NCBI RefSeq assembly: GCF_000773975.1
Contig: NZ_JRUQ01000018.1
Coordinates: forward strand, 1-64,000
DNA from: Erwinia typographi
Lineage (GTDB): Bacteria; Pseudomonadota; Gammaproteobacteria; Enterobacterales; Enterobacteriaceae
Direction of reading: 5' to 3'
DNA length: 64,000 nucleotides
Made by a program: the position numbers and the translations under genes. Below, one piece after another: positions 45,209-54,297 of this stretch (the stretch's first letter is position 1; every line of letters begins with the position of its first letter). The notes below the pieces were generated by a model. That model was not told the origin of the DNA. It worked only from the letters and a program-made list of their open reading frames with translations, and searched no databases.

Positions 45209-45778
45209 ATGGCGATAATCCTGATGCGTCACGGAAAACCTGACTACGCCAGCGGTTCACGCTTGCCTGCGCTGGCCATGACGGCCTGGTGTGAGGCTTA
45301 CGATCTGTCGAACGTGCAGGACAGTCCTCCAGAGAGAAGCGTGCGGGTGGCGGCAATGGCTGACTATGTGGTCACCAGCCCGCTTCCCCGCGCCCGCTCA
45401 TCGCTGGAGAAGCTGGGGCTGGAACCTGCCTGCGTCGACGCCTTATTCAGCGAAGTCTCTTTACCGATTATGCGCGTCACCACGCCTAATCTGCCGCCAT
45501 CGCTATGGCTTTCGCTGCTGCGGCTGATGTGGCTTTGCGGCTATGCGGGTTCGGTAGAGTCCTTTCATCAGGCGGAGCTACGAGCAGAGCAGGCAGCCGA
45601 CCGGCTGATTTTGTTTTCCCAGTACGGTAACGTTCTGCTACTGGGCCACGGCATCATGAATAAAATGATCGCCCGCCATCTGCGCAAAGAGGGCTGGCTG
45701 GCCGAGAAGCACGCCAGCAGCCGCCACTGGAGCGCCGCCATCTACCATCCCCCCGTTATTCCTCCCGGCCAGCCGTAA
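45209..45778 (+). CDS. Histidine phosphatase family protein
   Basis: A 189-residue member of the phosphoglycerate-mutase-like histidine phosphatase family. The catalytic motif ILMRHGKP (His8) is at the N-terminus and the second histidine is in VLLLGHGIMN. It is compact, with no signal peptide, so a cytoplasmic small-molecule or phosphoprotein phosphatase is likely; the substrate is unknown. The ATG has GAGAAGG upstream. Its end overlaps the convergent LysR gene by 23 bp. Confidence 0.82.
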   Translation: MAIILMRHGKPDYASGSRLPALAMTAWCEAYDLSNVQDSPPERSVRVAAMADYVVTSPLPRARSSLEKLGLEPACVDALFSEVSLPIMRVTTPNLPPSLWLSLLRLMWLCGYAGSVESFHQAELRAEQAADRLILFSQYGNVLLLGHGIMNKMIARHLRKEGWLAEKHASSRHWSAAIYHPPVIPPGQP

Positions 45779-46670
45779 CGCCCGGCAATTTCATCACCTC
45801 AATAAATGCTCTTAGCGCGGCGGGGACGTGGCGGTGACCAGGATAGTAGAGCGCCAGGCCCGGCGAGGGCGGGCTCCACTCTTCCAGCAGTTGCTGCAAT
45901 TTTCCGCGGCGCAGCCAGGGAAGCGCCACGCTGTCCGGCATATAGGCAATCCCCAGCCCATCCGCTGCGGTTTCTGCCATCAGCTCAAGGTGATCCAGCA
46001 TCAGCGCCCCTTTCACCTCAATATGTCGCTCCACGCCGCGCCGTGAGAACTCCCAGCGATAAAGTTTGCCGCTTGGCAGGCGAAAACGAATGCACTGGTG
46101 GCGCAGCAGATCGTCCGGCGTAGCCGGTTGCCCATACCGCGCGACGTACGCTGGAGATGCCACGGCGATAAATCGCAGCTCGCCGCCAAACGGCACCGCA
46201 ACCATATCCTGCGGGATATCCTCCAGCAGGCGGACTCCGGCATCAAACTGTTCGCTAACGATATCGATCAGCCTGCCTTCGGTGACTAAATCCAGCGAAA
46301 TCGCCGGATAGCGTTGTAAAAATATCGGCACAACCTGCTGCAAGAGCTGGCGGGCGGCCCCTTCGCTCGCGTTGATGCGCAGGGTTCCGGCTGGCTGCTG
46401 GCGAAACTGCTCTACCGAACTGAGCGCGTGATCCAGTCCCTGTAGAACGGGCCGAAGCTGTCTGAGCAACCGCTCGCCAGCTTCGGTTGTGGATACGCTG
46501 CGAGTCGTGCGGTGCAGCAGGCGTACGCCCATCTTCTCCTCCAGCGTCCTCAGCATATGGCTGAGGGTTGAGGGGGATAATCCAAGCTCGTCGGCAGCCT
46601 GGCGGAAGCTGCGGCGGGTAGCAACCAGCACGAAGGCATTCAGCGCGGTCAAATCGGGCTTATTATTCAT
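45756..46670 (-). CDS. LysR-family transcriptional regulator
   Basis: A 304-residue LTTR. The N-terminal helix-turn-helix is seen in ALNAFVLVATRRSFRQAADE and LGLSPSTLSHMLRTLEEKMG, then LLHRTTRSVSTTEAGERLL and an effector-binding domain. It is of the group that often controls a neighbouring dehydrogenase. It diverges from the interrupted SDR gene at 46763, with 92 bp between the two starts, so it probably regulates that gene and itself. Confidence 0.9.
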   Translation of the reverse strand: MNNKPDLTALNAFVLVATRRSFRQAADELGLSPSTLSHMLRTLEEKMGVRLLHRTTRSVSTTEAGERLLRQLRPVLQGLDHALSSVEQFRQQPAGTLRINASEGAARQLLQQVVPIFLQRYPAISLDLVTEGRLIDIVSEQFDAGVRLLEDIPQDMVAVPFGGELRFIAVASPAYVARYGQPATPDDLLRHQCIRFRLPSGKLYRWEFSRRGVERHIEVKGALMLDHLELMAETAADGLGIAYMPDSVALPWLRRGKLQQLLEEWSPPSPGLALYYPGHRHVPAALRAFIEVMKLPGVTAGREE

Positions 46671-46700
46671 GGGATATTTTCACCAACTCATGCGTAATTA

Positions 46701-46724
46701 GACGGATAGTAGCATCAATCCGTC
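46701..46724. promoter_or_regulatory. Inverted repeat between the LysR and SDR genes
   Basis: GACGGAT (46701-46707) and ATCCGTC (46718-46724) form a perfect dyad with a 10-bp centre in the 92-bp divergent promoter region. It is a candidate LysR binding site. Confidence 0.55.
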
Positions 46725-46762
46725 AGGTGTAAGGTTCTCACACACCCCAAAAGGAGAACCTT

Positions 46763-47578
46763 ATGTCCAGAACCTGGTTTATTACCGGCACCTCATCCGG
46801 CTTCGGCCTGGAAATGACAGAACGCCTGCTGGAACGCGGCGACCGCGTAGCGGCAACCTTGCGCAAGCCGTCCGTGCTGGAGGGACTGAAGACCCGCTAT
46901 GGTGAACAGCTGTAGCTGGCACAGCTTGATGTTACCGATGCCGGAAATGTGCGGGAGGTGATTGACCGCGCCTTTGCCGAGCTGGGACGCATTGACGTTG
47001 TAGTCAGCAATGCTGGCTACGGCCTTGCCGGGGCTGCTGAAGAGCTGTCCGATGCGCAGATCTCCCGTCAGTTAACGACTAACGTGCTGGGCTCGATTCA
47101 GGTTATCCGTGCCGCGCTTCCGCACCTTCGCCAACAGGGCGGCGGCCGTATCCTTCAGCTTTCCTCCATGGGGGGGCAGATAACTTTCCCAGGGTTGAGC
47201 CTGTATCACACCAGCAAGTTCGCGATGGAAGGCTTTGTGGAGACGGTCGCGCAGGAAGTAGCGGGCTTTAATATAGAGTTTACGCTGGTTGAGCCGGGCA
47301 CGGCACAGACTGACTTCACTCGCGGAATGGAACTGGCTGATCCGCACGCGGCCTACGATGACTCCGGCATCCGCCAGTTACTGGAAGGCTGGCCGCAGGT
47401 GGGCGACGCGAAAAAAATGGTGCGGGAAATGATCGCGTCAGTCGACCGTTCCCCTGCCCCGCGCAGGCTGACGCTGGGCAGCGATGCTTATACGCTGATC
47501 CATGCCGCGCTGACCGAACGCCTGGCTGCTCTCGAAGCCCAAAAGGAGATTGCCCTCTCCACCGATATCAGCGCCTGA
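46763..47578 (+). pseudogene. SDR-family oxidoreductase interrupted by an amber codon
   Basis: From ATG 46763 (AAGGAG upstream) the frame encodes a short-chain dehydrogenase: FITGTSSGFGLEM nucleotide loop, VVSNAGYG, and LYHTSKFAMEG with the Tyr-x3-Lys pair. The full length would be 271 codons. Codon 51 (46913-46915) is TAG between GEQL and LAQLDVTD; relatives usually have a sense codon such as tryptophan here, one base away. No frameshift is present and the rest is intact, so it is a young nonsense mutation, a sequencing error or (less likely) suppressed. Restart downstream would lose the NAD(P)-binding loop. Confidence 0.85.
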
Positions 47579-47653
47579 CCAGCACTTCAGTGAAACCAGC
47601 CCCGCCGATCGCCGTTCAGCGGGGCTATCAGGCGCTTTTATCTCAGTGTGCAT

Positions 47654-48253
47654 TTAACTACGCGCGGCCGGAACAAGCCCCAGCCGCTGCTTCAGCTGGC
47701 TACGAGAATCTGCCAGTATCCGTTCAGCATGAGCATCATCTGGAACGGCGCGTGCCAGCGCCATCGCACCGATCAGCTCGGCCTGAGCAGAAGAAGCCAG
47801 TGCCTGCGGCTGCTCATGACCCATCGCCTCTAAAGAACCGGCGATCACCCGGTGCATATCCTCAATGCCTACGCTAAAACGAGCCCGTGCCTCTTCAGGC
47901 AGACGGCAGGCTTCCCCCGATAGCGAAGGCAACGGGCAGTTGAGTTCCGGTGCGTTACGGGCCTCAGTCGAGAGATAAAGATCAATCAGCCGGGATAACC
48001 GTTCTGCTCCGTCCGGCAGCGGTGATAACGCCTGTAGCCTTTCGCGCGTTTCGTTAAACATGCGATCCACCCCGTTTGTCACCAGATCGTCACGCGAAGA
48101 GAAGTGAGCATAAAAACCGCCGTGTGTCAGCCCTGCCCGCTTCATCAGCGCGGCAACGCCTATTCCCTCCGTTCCGACTATCCGCATCACGGCAGCCGCC
48201 TCGTTAAGAATGCGCTGGCGAGTGCGCTCTTTGTGCGTGCTAACTTCTGACAT
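47654..48253 (-). CDS. TetR-family transcriptional regulator
   Basis: A 199-residue regulator. The helix-turn-helix lies in GVAALMKRAGLTHGGFYAHF, preceded by KERTRQRILNEAAAVM; the C-terminal part is the ligand-binding dimerisation domain. The layout resembles the group that guards electrophile-responsive dehydrogenase genes. ATG 48253 has GGGAGG just upstream; a GTG at 48268 is less likely. It is divergent from the SDR gene at 48506, whose promoter carries a fitting palindrome. Confidence 0.9.
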   Translation of the reverse strand: MSEVSTHKERTRQRILNEAAAVMRIVGTEGIGVAALMKRAGLTHGGFYAHFSSRDDLVTNGVDRMFNETRERLQALSPLPDGAERLSRLIDLYLSTEARNAPELNCPLPSLSGEACRLPEEARARFSVGIEDMHRVIAGSLEAMGHEQPQALASSAQAELIGAMALARAVPDDAHAERILADSRSQLKQRLGLVPAARS

Positions 48254-48294
48254 ACCACCTCCCAACACCGCTAAACCGCGCTGTGCGCCAACAG

Positions 48295-48332
48295 AATATG
48301 ACTATCATAATAATTATTATATCCGTCATATT
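48295..48332. promoter_or_regulatory. Nested inverted repeats before the TetR gene
   Basis: AATATGAC (48295-48302) and GTCATATT (48325-48332) enclose a perfect 14-bp AT palindrome (48307-48320). It lies 42 bp upstream of the TetR start and may be the autoregulatory site. Confidence 0.5.
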
Positions 48333-48432
48333 CAATCTACCTGGCAGCGTTCGTAATTTATCCTACTGAATTAACTAGTAAATTTTAACTTACCGGCCTG
48401 TCAAAATGACGTAAAGGCGGAATTTCACTGGC

Positions 48433-48490
48433 TTGACACAATATATGATGATCATCATATTAAGCGCTGCCGCAAAATGATAACCATCAT
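48433..48490 (+). promoter_or_regulatory. SDR promoter with palindromic TetR-type operator
   Basis: TTGACA (48433-48438), a 17-bp spacer and CATATT (48456-48461) form the promoter. The perfect 18-bp palindrome ATATGATGATCATCATAT (48443-48460) covers the spacer and the -10 box. A related dyad ATGAT-N4-ATCAT follows at 48477-48490, so two repressor dimers could bind. Confidence 0.75.
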
Positions 48491-48505
48491 ATTAAGGAGT
48501 TCATC

Positions 48506-49303
48506 ATGTCCAGTTCTCAAACGTCTAAGGGCACCGCAGTGATTACCGGCGCTTCCTCAGGTATTGGCGCGGTCTATGCACAACGGCTTGCCGAGCGAGG
48601 CTATGATCTGCTGCTGGTTGCCCGCGATACAGACCGGCTGGAAGCGCTGGCAGCAAAGCTTTCCACCGAATGGGGCATTAGTAGTGAAGTTTTGACCGCG
48701 GATCTCACCAACCAGCAGGATCTGGCACGCGTTGAACAGCGCTTAAGCCAGGATACGGCGATCTCCCTGCTGCTCAATAATGCAGGCGTGGCTATCGGAG
48801 GAGAATTTCTTGACAGCGACATTGACTACGTACAGCGAATGATTGCCCTGAACGTCACCGCCCCAACCCGCCTGGCGTACGCCGCTGGCAACGCGTTCAA
48901 ATCCCGCCGCGCCGGAACGCTGATTTCGGTTGCTTCGGTTCTGTCGCTGGTCCACGAGAGGTTTAACGGTGCGTATAACAGCACCAAATCCTTTGTATTG
49001 ACCCTCACCCGCTCGCTGGAAGTATCGCTACAGCCGCACGGCGTGCGCGTTCAGGCCGTTCTGCCTGGCGTCACCCGCACCGAGATTTTCGACCGTGCGG
49101 GAGATTCACTGGATAACATCCCCGCCCATATGATTATGGAAGTACACGATCTGGTGGATGCGGCTTTAGCAGGCCTGGATATCGGCGAGAGTGTGACTAT
49201 CCCTTCGCTGGAAAAAGTAGCCAACTGGCAGGCCTATGATGAGGCCCGCGCAGCATTATTGCCCGACCTGTCGTTGAGCCAGCCCGCTTCCCGCTATCGC
49301 TAA
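48506..49303 (+). CDS. SDR-family oxidoreductase
   Basis: A 265-residue classical short-chain dehydrogenase. The NAD(P) loop TGASSGIG is at 14-21, followed by VARDTDRLEALA (basic residue after the second strand favouring NADPH), LLLNNAGVAIGG and the catalytic AYNSTK. It probably reduces or oxidises a small carbonyl/alcohol under control of the divergent TetR gene. AAGGAG precedes the ATG. It is intact, unlike the SDR gene at 46763. Confidence 0.9.
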   Translation: MSSSQTSKGTAVITGASSGIGAVYAQRLAERGYDLLLVARDTDRLEALAAKLSTEWGISSEVLTADLTNQQDLARVEQRLSQDTAISLLLNNAGVAIGGEFLDSDIDYVQRMIALNVTAPTRLAYAAGNAFKSRRAGTLISVASVLSLVHERFNGAYNSTKSFVLTLTRSLEVSLQPHGVRVQAVLPGVTRTEIFDRAGDSLDNIPAHMIMEVHDLVDAALAGLDIGESVTIPSLEKVANWQAYDEARAALLPDLSLSQPASRYR

Positions 49304-49558
49304 GCGGGTAGAAAGGGGCGGTAGTGGGTAAAAGAGGGTCGTTAAGGGGCAAAGGATGCGGCGATAAAGAGTCTTACAGGTTAGTTAATTGCGGTTACTT
49401 GTTAAATGGCAGCATTAACCCTGTAAACTTTACTGGTGTGAAGGGGAAAAGGTTGCAATTCAAACAGTTCAGTCCTTCGGCATAACGCCTGGAAAACAGC
49501 CAAACGGACGATAACTGCTGGATTGCCCTCCTAAGTTCCATTATAATCCTGCGCCTCA

Positions 49559-49635
49559 GGCCCCTTAGCTCAGTTGGTTAGAGCACGCGACTCATAATCG
49601 CTTGGTCACTGGTTCAAGTCCAGTAGGGGCCACCA
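49559..49635 (+). tRNA. tRNA-Ile2 (CAU anticodon, lysidine type)
   Basis: 77 nt with encoded CCA, nearly identical to E. coli ileX/ileY. The anticodon loop reads CTCATAA; the CAU anticodon in this body is the isoleucine tRNA whose C34 is changed to lysidine to read AUA, not a methionine tRNA. A TATAAT box (49542-49547) precedes it. It borders the P2-like element and may serve as its attachment site. Confidence 0.92.
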
Positions 49636-49663
49636 GATTTTACCTGTCAAATCAGGAGATTAA

Positions 49664-49689
49664 GCCACCTTTCATGAGGTGGCTTTTTT
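49664..49689 (+). terminator. tRNA-Ile terminator
   Basis: GCCACCT (49664-49670) and AGGTGGC (49677-49683) form a 7-bp stem followed by six Ts, 29 bp after the tRNA. Confidence 0.88.
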
Positions 49690-49774
49690 GTTTCTGGTTA
49701 TCAGTGTCGCAAAAGTGTCGCACGGTTTTTCCCTCCTGCGACACTCTCTTTCAAATGCCATAAAATTTGGGCAT

Positions 49775-49795
49775 AAAAAAACCCGCCTAAGCGGG
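49775..49795 (-). terminator. Terminator after ogr
   Basis: CCCGC (49782-49786) and GCGGG (49791-49795) form a stem. Read leftward it is followed by seven Ts, 17 bp after the ogr stop. Confidence 0.85.
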
Positions 49796-49812
49796 CCGTC
49801 CATATTTCAAAA

Positions 49813-50031
49813 TCACATCCATAAAGTACCTTGCAAACTGCGATCTGGATGTGGTGGAACAGACTTAACACTACCGGGGGTCATAATTATTTCAGAGACA
49901 GTCTCATGCGATTTGAACGTACAACTGCAATTGATGTTCTGGCACTGGTTGTAACGTTCCTTAGTCGTCTCAGATACCTGGAAACTACTCCGTGTATGTG
50001 CAGCATTGCCACACAAAGGACAATTCATCAT
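49813..50031 (-). CDS. ogr: Ogr/Delta late-gene transcription activator
   Basis: A 72-residue zinc-binding activator, the same length as P2 Ogr. The ligands Cys4, Cys7, Cys30 and Cys35 (C-x2-C ... C-x4-C) are visible, as is the family text TTKERYNQCQNINCSCTF. Ogr binds TGT-N12-ACA elements about 55 bp upstream of late promoters and contacts the polymerase alpha subunit. Two such elements occur in this element (56579 and 60519). The ATG at 50031 has GGAGG upstream. It sits at the tRNA end of the element. Confidence 0.95.
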   Translation of the reverse strand: MMNCPLCGNAAHTRSSFQVSETTKERYNQCQNINCSCTFKSHETVSEIIMTPGSVKSVPPHPDRSLQGTLWM

Positions 50032-50090
50032 ATGTACCTCCCATTTCGCTTTTTTGCGAATCTTACATTAAAAATTAGATTAAAGCTAAT

Positions 50091-51173
50091 TCACTCCATC
50101 TCAATACTATTAATTTTCACTTCCAGCTCCATACTCGTGGTAAACCCGCTGTCAGTCAGGCTGTGCGTCAGTGTGGTAATGATCCATTCCGCCGCATCTA
50201 TCTGCTCCTTGTAGCCGCTGACCTTCACCGGCATTTCCGTATAAAGATCTGCACGCCCCTTCGCCAACTGAATGGAGAAGGACGCCACCCCGCGCTGTAA
50301 GCGTTCCCACTGCATTTTTGCAGCACGCTCAGCGTTTGCCCGGCTGGCATAGGTCCGGCTGAGCACCAGCACGTTCTCATCGGTGCCGATCAGATAATCG
50401 CCCTGCTTTGCCTCGGGTTCCTTTTTGCTGGCGGTGGATTTGCGCTTACGCTTCACCTTGGTGACTGTCTTTTTCACCGGCTCACGCGTATGCAGCCAAC
50501 TGGCGATCACGCCGGAATAGGCTTCCCGGTCAGCCAGGCTGAAGCGGTGGCCGTCGCCGTCTTTGCGCTGGATAATCATCACCGGTAGCGCTTTTCCGCT
50601 GGCCGTCTTTCCCTGCCCCTGACGGATAAACAGCAGGTTGCCATTCTTCACGCAGGCAATGGCCCCACACTGACGCCCCAGCCTCATCAGAAAACTGGCA
50701 TCGGATTCATTTGTCTGGTCCAGATGGTCAATCGCCATCTTTGCCACATCATCACCGAGCGCCAGCGTCAGCCCGTGACGGGCCGCAATATCCCGCGCAA
50801 TGTCGCCCACGGTCATGTTATGCCAGGACTTCTCACGCCGGATGTTCAGCGTTTCACGAAAGTCAGCGCTGCGGGCGCGCAGCATCAGTTTGTCCGGAGA
50901 GCCTGAGTGCTCTATCTCATCCACCGTGTAAGTGCCTTTTGGAAAGAGCGTTTGCCCTTCCCAGCCCAGCGCCAGCGTGAGTGCCACCCCACGACGCGGG
51001 AGCATCAGCCTGCCATCCGCATCATCCAGCTCGATGTCCAGTTGGTCAGCCTCAAAGCCACGGTTATCCGTCAGGGTCAGGCTGATAAGCCGCTTTTCAA
51101 TCTTCTGCGTGACGTCCGCGCCCTCCATCGTCAGGCGGAATGCGGGAGTACTGACCGCAGCGTTAACCGTCAT
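50091..51173 (-). CDS. D: P2 gpD-like tail protein (late control protein D)
   Basis: A 360-residue baseplate-hub protein of the phage late control D/GPD family, equivalent to T4 gp27 and VgrG. Recognisable are AFRLTMEGADVTQKIEKRLI, SLTLTDNRGFEADQLDIELD and the DIARDIAARHGL segment. A lysine/arginine-rich stretch (KRKRKSTASKK) lies near residue 245. Its start overlaps the U stop. It is the last gene of the FI operon before ogr. Confidence 0.93.
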   Translation of the reverse strand: MTVNAAVSTPAFRLTMEGADVTQKIEKRLISLTLTDNRGFEADQLDIELDDADGRLMLPRRGVALTLALGWEGQTLFPKGTYTVDEIEHSGSPDKLMLRARSADFRETLNIRREKSWHNMTVGDIARDIAARHGLTLALGDDVAKMAIDHLDQTNESDASFLMRLGRQCGAIACVKNGNLLFIRQGQGKTASGKALPVMIIQRKDGDGHRFSLADREAYSGVIASWLHTREPVKKTVTKVKRKRKSTASKKEPEAKQGDYLIGTDENVLVLSRTYASRANAERAAKMQWERLQRGVASFSIQLAKGRADLYTEMPVKVSGYKEQIDAAEWIITTLTHSLTDSGFTTSMELEVKINSIEME

Positions 51174-51655
51174 GGCAGCAGCCCTCCGATGACAGAAGTC
51201 ATCTGCCCGGCCGCACCGGCGGCGGCGCTTTTCATTGCTACCAGTTGATCGCTCAGGCTGCCAAACATTTCGCCCAGCGATTCATCCGCACGCTTCAGCG
51301 TCAACGTGAATTCAATCCGCCTGCACGCGCCATTACTGAAGAACTCCGCGCGGGTCTGACTGAGACTTTCAATAACAAACATCCCGTAAATCGTCCCGCT
51401 CCCTTCAATCAGCGGCCATGCGCGCCCCAGCTCCGCTACCTGCTCCAGCGCAAACAGCGTCAGCCGCCCGCCGGTCATCTCAGGCAGCAGCACGCCGGAC
51501 AGCGTCACCGTGTCGTTATCAGGACCAAGGAACTGCATGGCCGGGCGCACACCCACACGGCTGTTTGTCGGAAAGCGCCAGCTGCGCTGGTACTGCAACT
51601 GCTGGTAAGGCACCGTTTTCAGCATGAAAACAAACAGGCCAAGCGTCATCATCAT
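51170..51655 (-). CDS. U: P2 gpU-like tail terminator protein
   Basis: A 161-residue protein closely resembling P2 gpU in length and text (LGLFVFMLKTVPYQQLQ, NSRVGVRPAMQFLG, GRAWPLIEGSGTIYGMFVI). gpU caps the growing tail tube at the head end. The ATG cluster at its start overlaps the T stop and its end overlaps D, so T-U-D are translationally coupled. If heads are absent, a U-type cap would still end the tube. Confidence 0.93.
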   Translation of the reverse strand: MMMTLGLFVFMLKTVPYQQLQYQRSWRFPTNSRVGVRPAMQFLGPDNDTVTLSGVLLPEMTGGRLTLFALEQVAELGRAWPLIEGSGTIYGMFVIESLSQTRAEFFSNGACRRIEFTLTLKRADESLGEMFGSLSDQLVAMKSAAAGAAGQMTSVIGGLLP

Positions 51656-54297
51656 GAATCAAACCCTCCCCGGTCACTGTATGAACTCCGCGCGCGGGCC
51701 TGAGCCTGCCGCTCTTTCTCTGCCAGCCTGCGCATCACTTCCTCCACCACATCCTGTGCGTTCTGCCCCGGTTGCTGATGGACATTAATTTCATATTTAC
51801 CCTGCATGACAACAACAGGCTGTCCGCTGTCCGCGGCTGTTACTGCGCCGGGTGAGGATTTCACCGGCAGGCTCATCGGATGCACCGGACGGGCGGACGC
51901 AGGCGCGGCGGCGGCCCCCAGCGCAATCGCGGCGGCGGCAGCCAGTGAAGTCGTACGACGGCGACTGGTTATAGTGGCAGGTCCGTTCACCAGCTCAGGG
52001 CCATTTTCTCCCGCAATGCCAAACCGCCCGGACGGGATCACCCCGCCGCTGTCATACAACCCGGCAAAGCCGGTGGCCGGACCCGGCCCCCTGACGGGTG
52101 TCTTTGGCAGCGCAGGCGATGCACTGTCCGGCTTCATCCAGTCCGGCAGGAAGCTGGTCAGGGATGACAGTTTGCTCCTGAGCCCTTCCCACTTCTGGCC
52201 GATCCCCGCCATCAGGCCGTCAATCATCTGAGAACCCGCCTCCTGAAAGCGGGCGGGCAGCGCCTGCACATCAGCCACAATCTCATTCCATTTCGTACTG
52301 ATGTAAGTCCGTATGGCAGCCCAGACGGCACTGACCTTTGCACTGATCCCGCTCCATAATGCGGCAAGCTTCGGCCCCAGCGTGTCCCAGTTCTGCCAGA
52401 TAAGCAGCGCCCCGGCAGCAATCAGGCCGATCACGGCCAGAATGGGGTTCGCCATCATCAGGCGGCCCAGCCACAGAATGCTGTTACCCGTCAGTCCCAG
52501 CGCCCCCCGGATGAGGCTGAATGCGCTGACGGCCTTAATGCCCAGCGCGCCACAGCTCAGACGCAGGACGGCCAGCGGGCCAAGTACGGCAGCGGCAGCC
52601 AGCGACAGTGCCCCCACGGCGGTGGCCGCGATGGCAAAGCCCGCGCCAAGTTTAAACAGTCCGGCGGTCAGCTGCGGGTGCTGCTTCGCAAAATTGCCCA
52701 GCGACGTGGCAAGACTGCCCAGCCAGTCAGACAGGCGCTTGAGATCGGGCGCAACGGTTTCACCAATGGCGGCCATGGCGTTGGTAAAGGAGCCGGTGGC
52801 CGCTTCCCATTTGTTGCCCAGGGTGCCCAGCGAGGCGTTGACCCGCTCACGCAGCGCGGCCTGATTGTCCAGCTTCGCGGCCGTTTCGCGGTAGCCCTCA
52901 ATGCCTTTGCTGATCATGATGTTCAGCGCCTGCAAAGTTTCCGCATCGTCACCAAAAAGGGTCTTAATAACGGATTGCCTCTTACCGTCGTCGGTGAGGG
53001 TCCTGAGCTTAGCCAGCTGCGCATACAGGTTTTCCAGCCCGGCAAACTGGCCCTTTTCATTCTGGAACTTCAGCGTGATCCCCGTGCCCGCCAGCTCATC
53101 ATTGGCTTTGCCGGTCTTTTTATTATTCAGCGTGGCCTGAAAAATCTTGCGGTAAGCGTTACCGGCTGACTCACCGGCCATGCTGGCCTGATCGGCCATC
53201 ACCAGCAGCGGCGCGAAGGTTTTCGCAGCGGTTATCCCCTTCTCGTGAATAATGTCCATCGCACTGCCGATTTTGGAAAAGCCCTGCAACATGTTGTCGG
53301 CGTCCACACCGGCATAGAACCCCTTCTGAATGATGTCGGTCAGCGCCATCATGTCCTTTTCGCTGGTCTGCGTGGCATCCTGCAACTTTGCCGCAAACTC
53401 CGCCGCAGCTGTGGGGGCCATCTTCAGCTGTACGCCGAGGTAAGCCGTGGCTTCGCCCAGCCCGCCCAGAATGGCCTGTGCGCTCATCCCCTGACGCCTG
53501 AGCATGGTCATCATGTTCTGAAAGTCCGCCGTGGTGCCGGGCAGCTTGTCGCCCAGGCTGACGGCCAGCCGGTTGATTTTCTCAAACTCCGGCAGCACCT
53601 TCGCCCCCGGCCCCATCATGGAGGCAGCCAGCTGCGTGGACGCGTCTTCCGATTCAGAGTACGCCCGCACCGGGGCCAGCATGGTCATGCCGGTTGTCAC
53701 GCCGGTGGCAACCATGCCCGCGCCGTTACCGGCCAGGCTGTTGCGCATTTCCATCGTCTTATCATGGCGGGTGCGCATAGCACTCAGCTTTTGCTGACGC
53801 TCGCCCAACTTACGTAACTGAGCCTGCTGGCGCTCAATGGCCGCGCTGGCCCCGTTCGCATCCGTTCTCAGGCGTCGCTGTGCCGCACTCAGCTGTTTTG
53901 TATCGATACCTGCCGCGCTCAGCGCCTCACGCTGCCGCTGCACGGACAGGCGCAGCCCGTTATACGTCTGCTGAAGTTCGCCCGCCCGGCTTCTGGCCTG
54001 CGCCAGCAGCTTTGCCTGCTGCGCCGTGGGTTTACTGGTCGCAGCAAACTGCGTCGCCAGCTGCGCGGCCTCATGCCGGGCGGTTGCCAGATTCTTTTCC
54101 GTGATGGCAAGCTGGGAGCGGGTTTTACGAAAGCCATCAATACGTCCGGCCTGTTCATTCAGTGACTTCAGGCTGTCTTTGCTGGCCTTAAGCGCGGCGG
54201 CCAGCTCCCTGGAGCCAGCCTGCGCATTTCTGAAAGGGCGGGTGATTTTATCCACCGCGTCAAGGACGACCTGCAACCGCAGGCTGGTATCACTCAT
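51652..54297 (-). CDS. T: P2 gpT-like tail tape-measure protein
   Basis: An 881-residue tape measure that sets tail length. A long helical/coiled N-terminus (about 20-200, rich in Lys, Gln and Ala) precedes the conserved TP901-like core (MTMLRRQGMSAQAILGGLGE, ATAYLGVQLKMAPTAAAEFA) and a membrane-seeking stretch (about 560-640). It ends in a Pro/Ser-rich region. The start is ATG 54297 (MSDTSLRLQVVLDAVDK), where it overlaps the E' stop as in P2, not the longer frame from 54342. It is somewhat longer than P2 T. Confidence 0.92.
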   Translation of the reverse strand: MSDTSLRLQVVLDAVDKITRPFRNAQAGSRELAAALKASKDSLKSLNEQAGRIDGFRKTRSQLAITEKNLATARHEAAQLATQFAATSKPTAQQAKLLAQARSRAGELQQTYNGLRLSVQRQREALSAAGIDTKQLSAAQRRLRTDANGASAAIERQQAQLRKLGERQQKLSAMRTRHDKTMEMRNSLAGNGAGMVATGVTTGMTMLAPVRAYSESEDASTQLAASMMGPGAKVLPEFEKINRLAVSLGDKLPGTTADFQNMMTMLRRQGMSAQAILGGLGEATAYLGVQLKMAPTAAAEFAAKLQDATQTSEKDMMALTDIIQKGFYAGVDADNMLQGFSKIGSAMDIIHEKGITAAKTFAPLLVMADQASMAGESAGNAYRKIFQATLNNKKTGKANDELAGTGITLKFQNEKGQFAGLENLYAQLAKLRTLTDDGKRQSVIKTLFGDDAETLQALNIMISKGIEGYRETAAKLDNQAALRERVNASLGTLGNKWEAATGSFTNAMAAIGETVAPDLKRLSDWLGSLATSLGNFAKQHPQLTAGLFKLGAGFAIAATAVGALSLAAAAVLGPLAVLRLSCGALGIKAVSAFSLIRGALGLTGNSILWLGRLMMANPILAVIGLIAAGALLIWQNWDTLGPKLAALWSGISAKVSAVWAAIRTYISTKWNEIVADVQALPARFQEAGSQMIDGLMAGIGQKWEGLRSKLSSLTSFLPDWMKPDSASPALPKTPVRGPGPATGFAGLYDSGGVIPSGRFGIAGENGPELVNGPATITSRRRTTSLAAAAAIALGAAAAPASARPVHPMSLPVKSSPGAVTAADSGQPVVVMQGKYEINVHQQPGQNAQDVVEEVMRRLAEKERQAQARARSSYSDRGGFDS

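Noticed and set aside
46949..47578. A separate, complete SDR gene starting at GTG 46949
   Set aside because: It would lack the nucleotide-binding loop; the upstream frame with a strong ribosome site shows it is the rest of an interrupted gene.
49559..49635. Elongator methionine tRNA
   Set aside because: The CAU anticodon alone would allow it, but the body sequence matches the lysidine-type isoleucine tRNA ileX/ileY.
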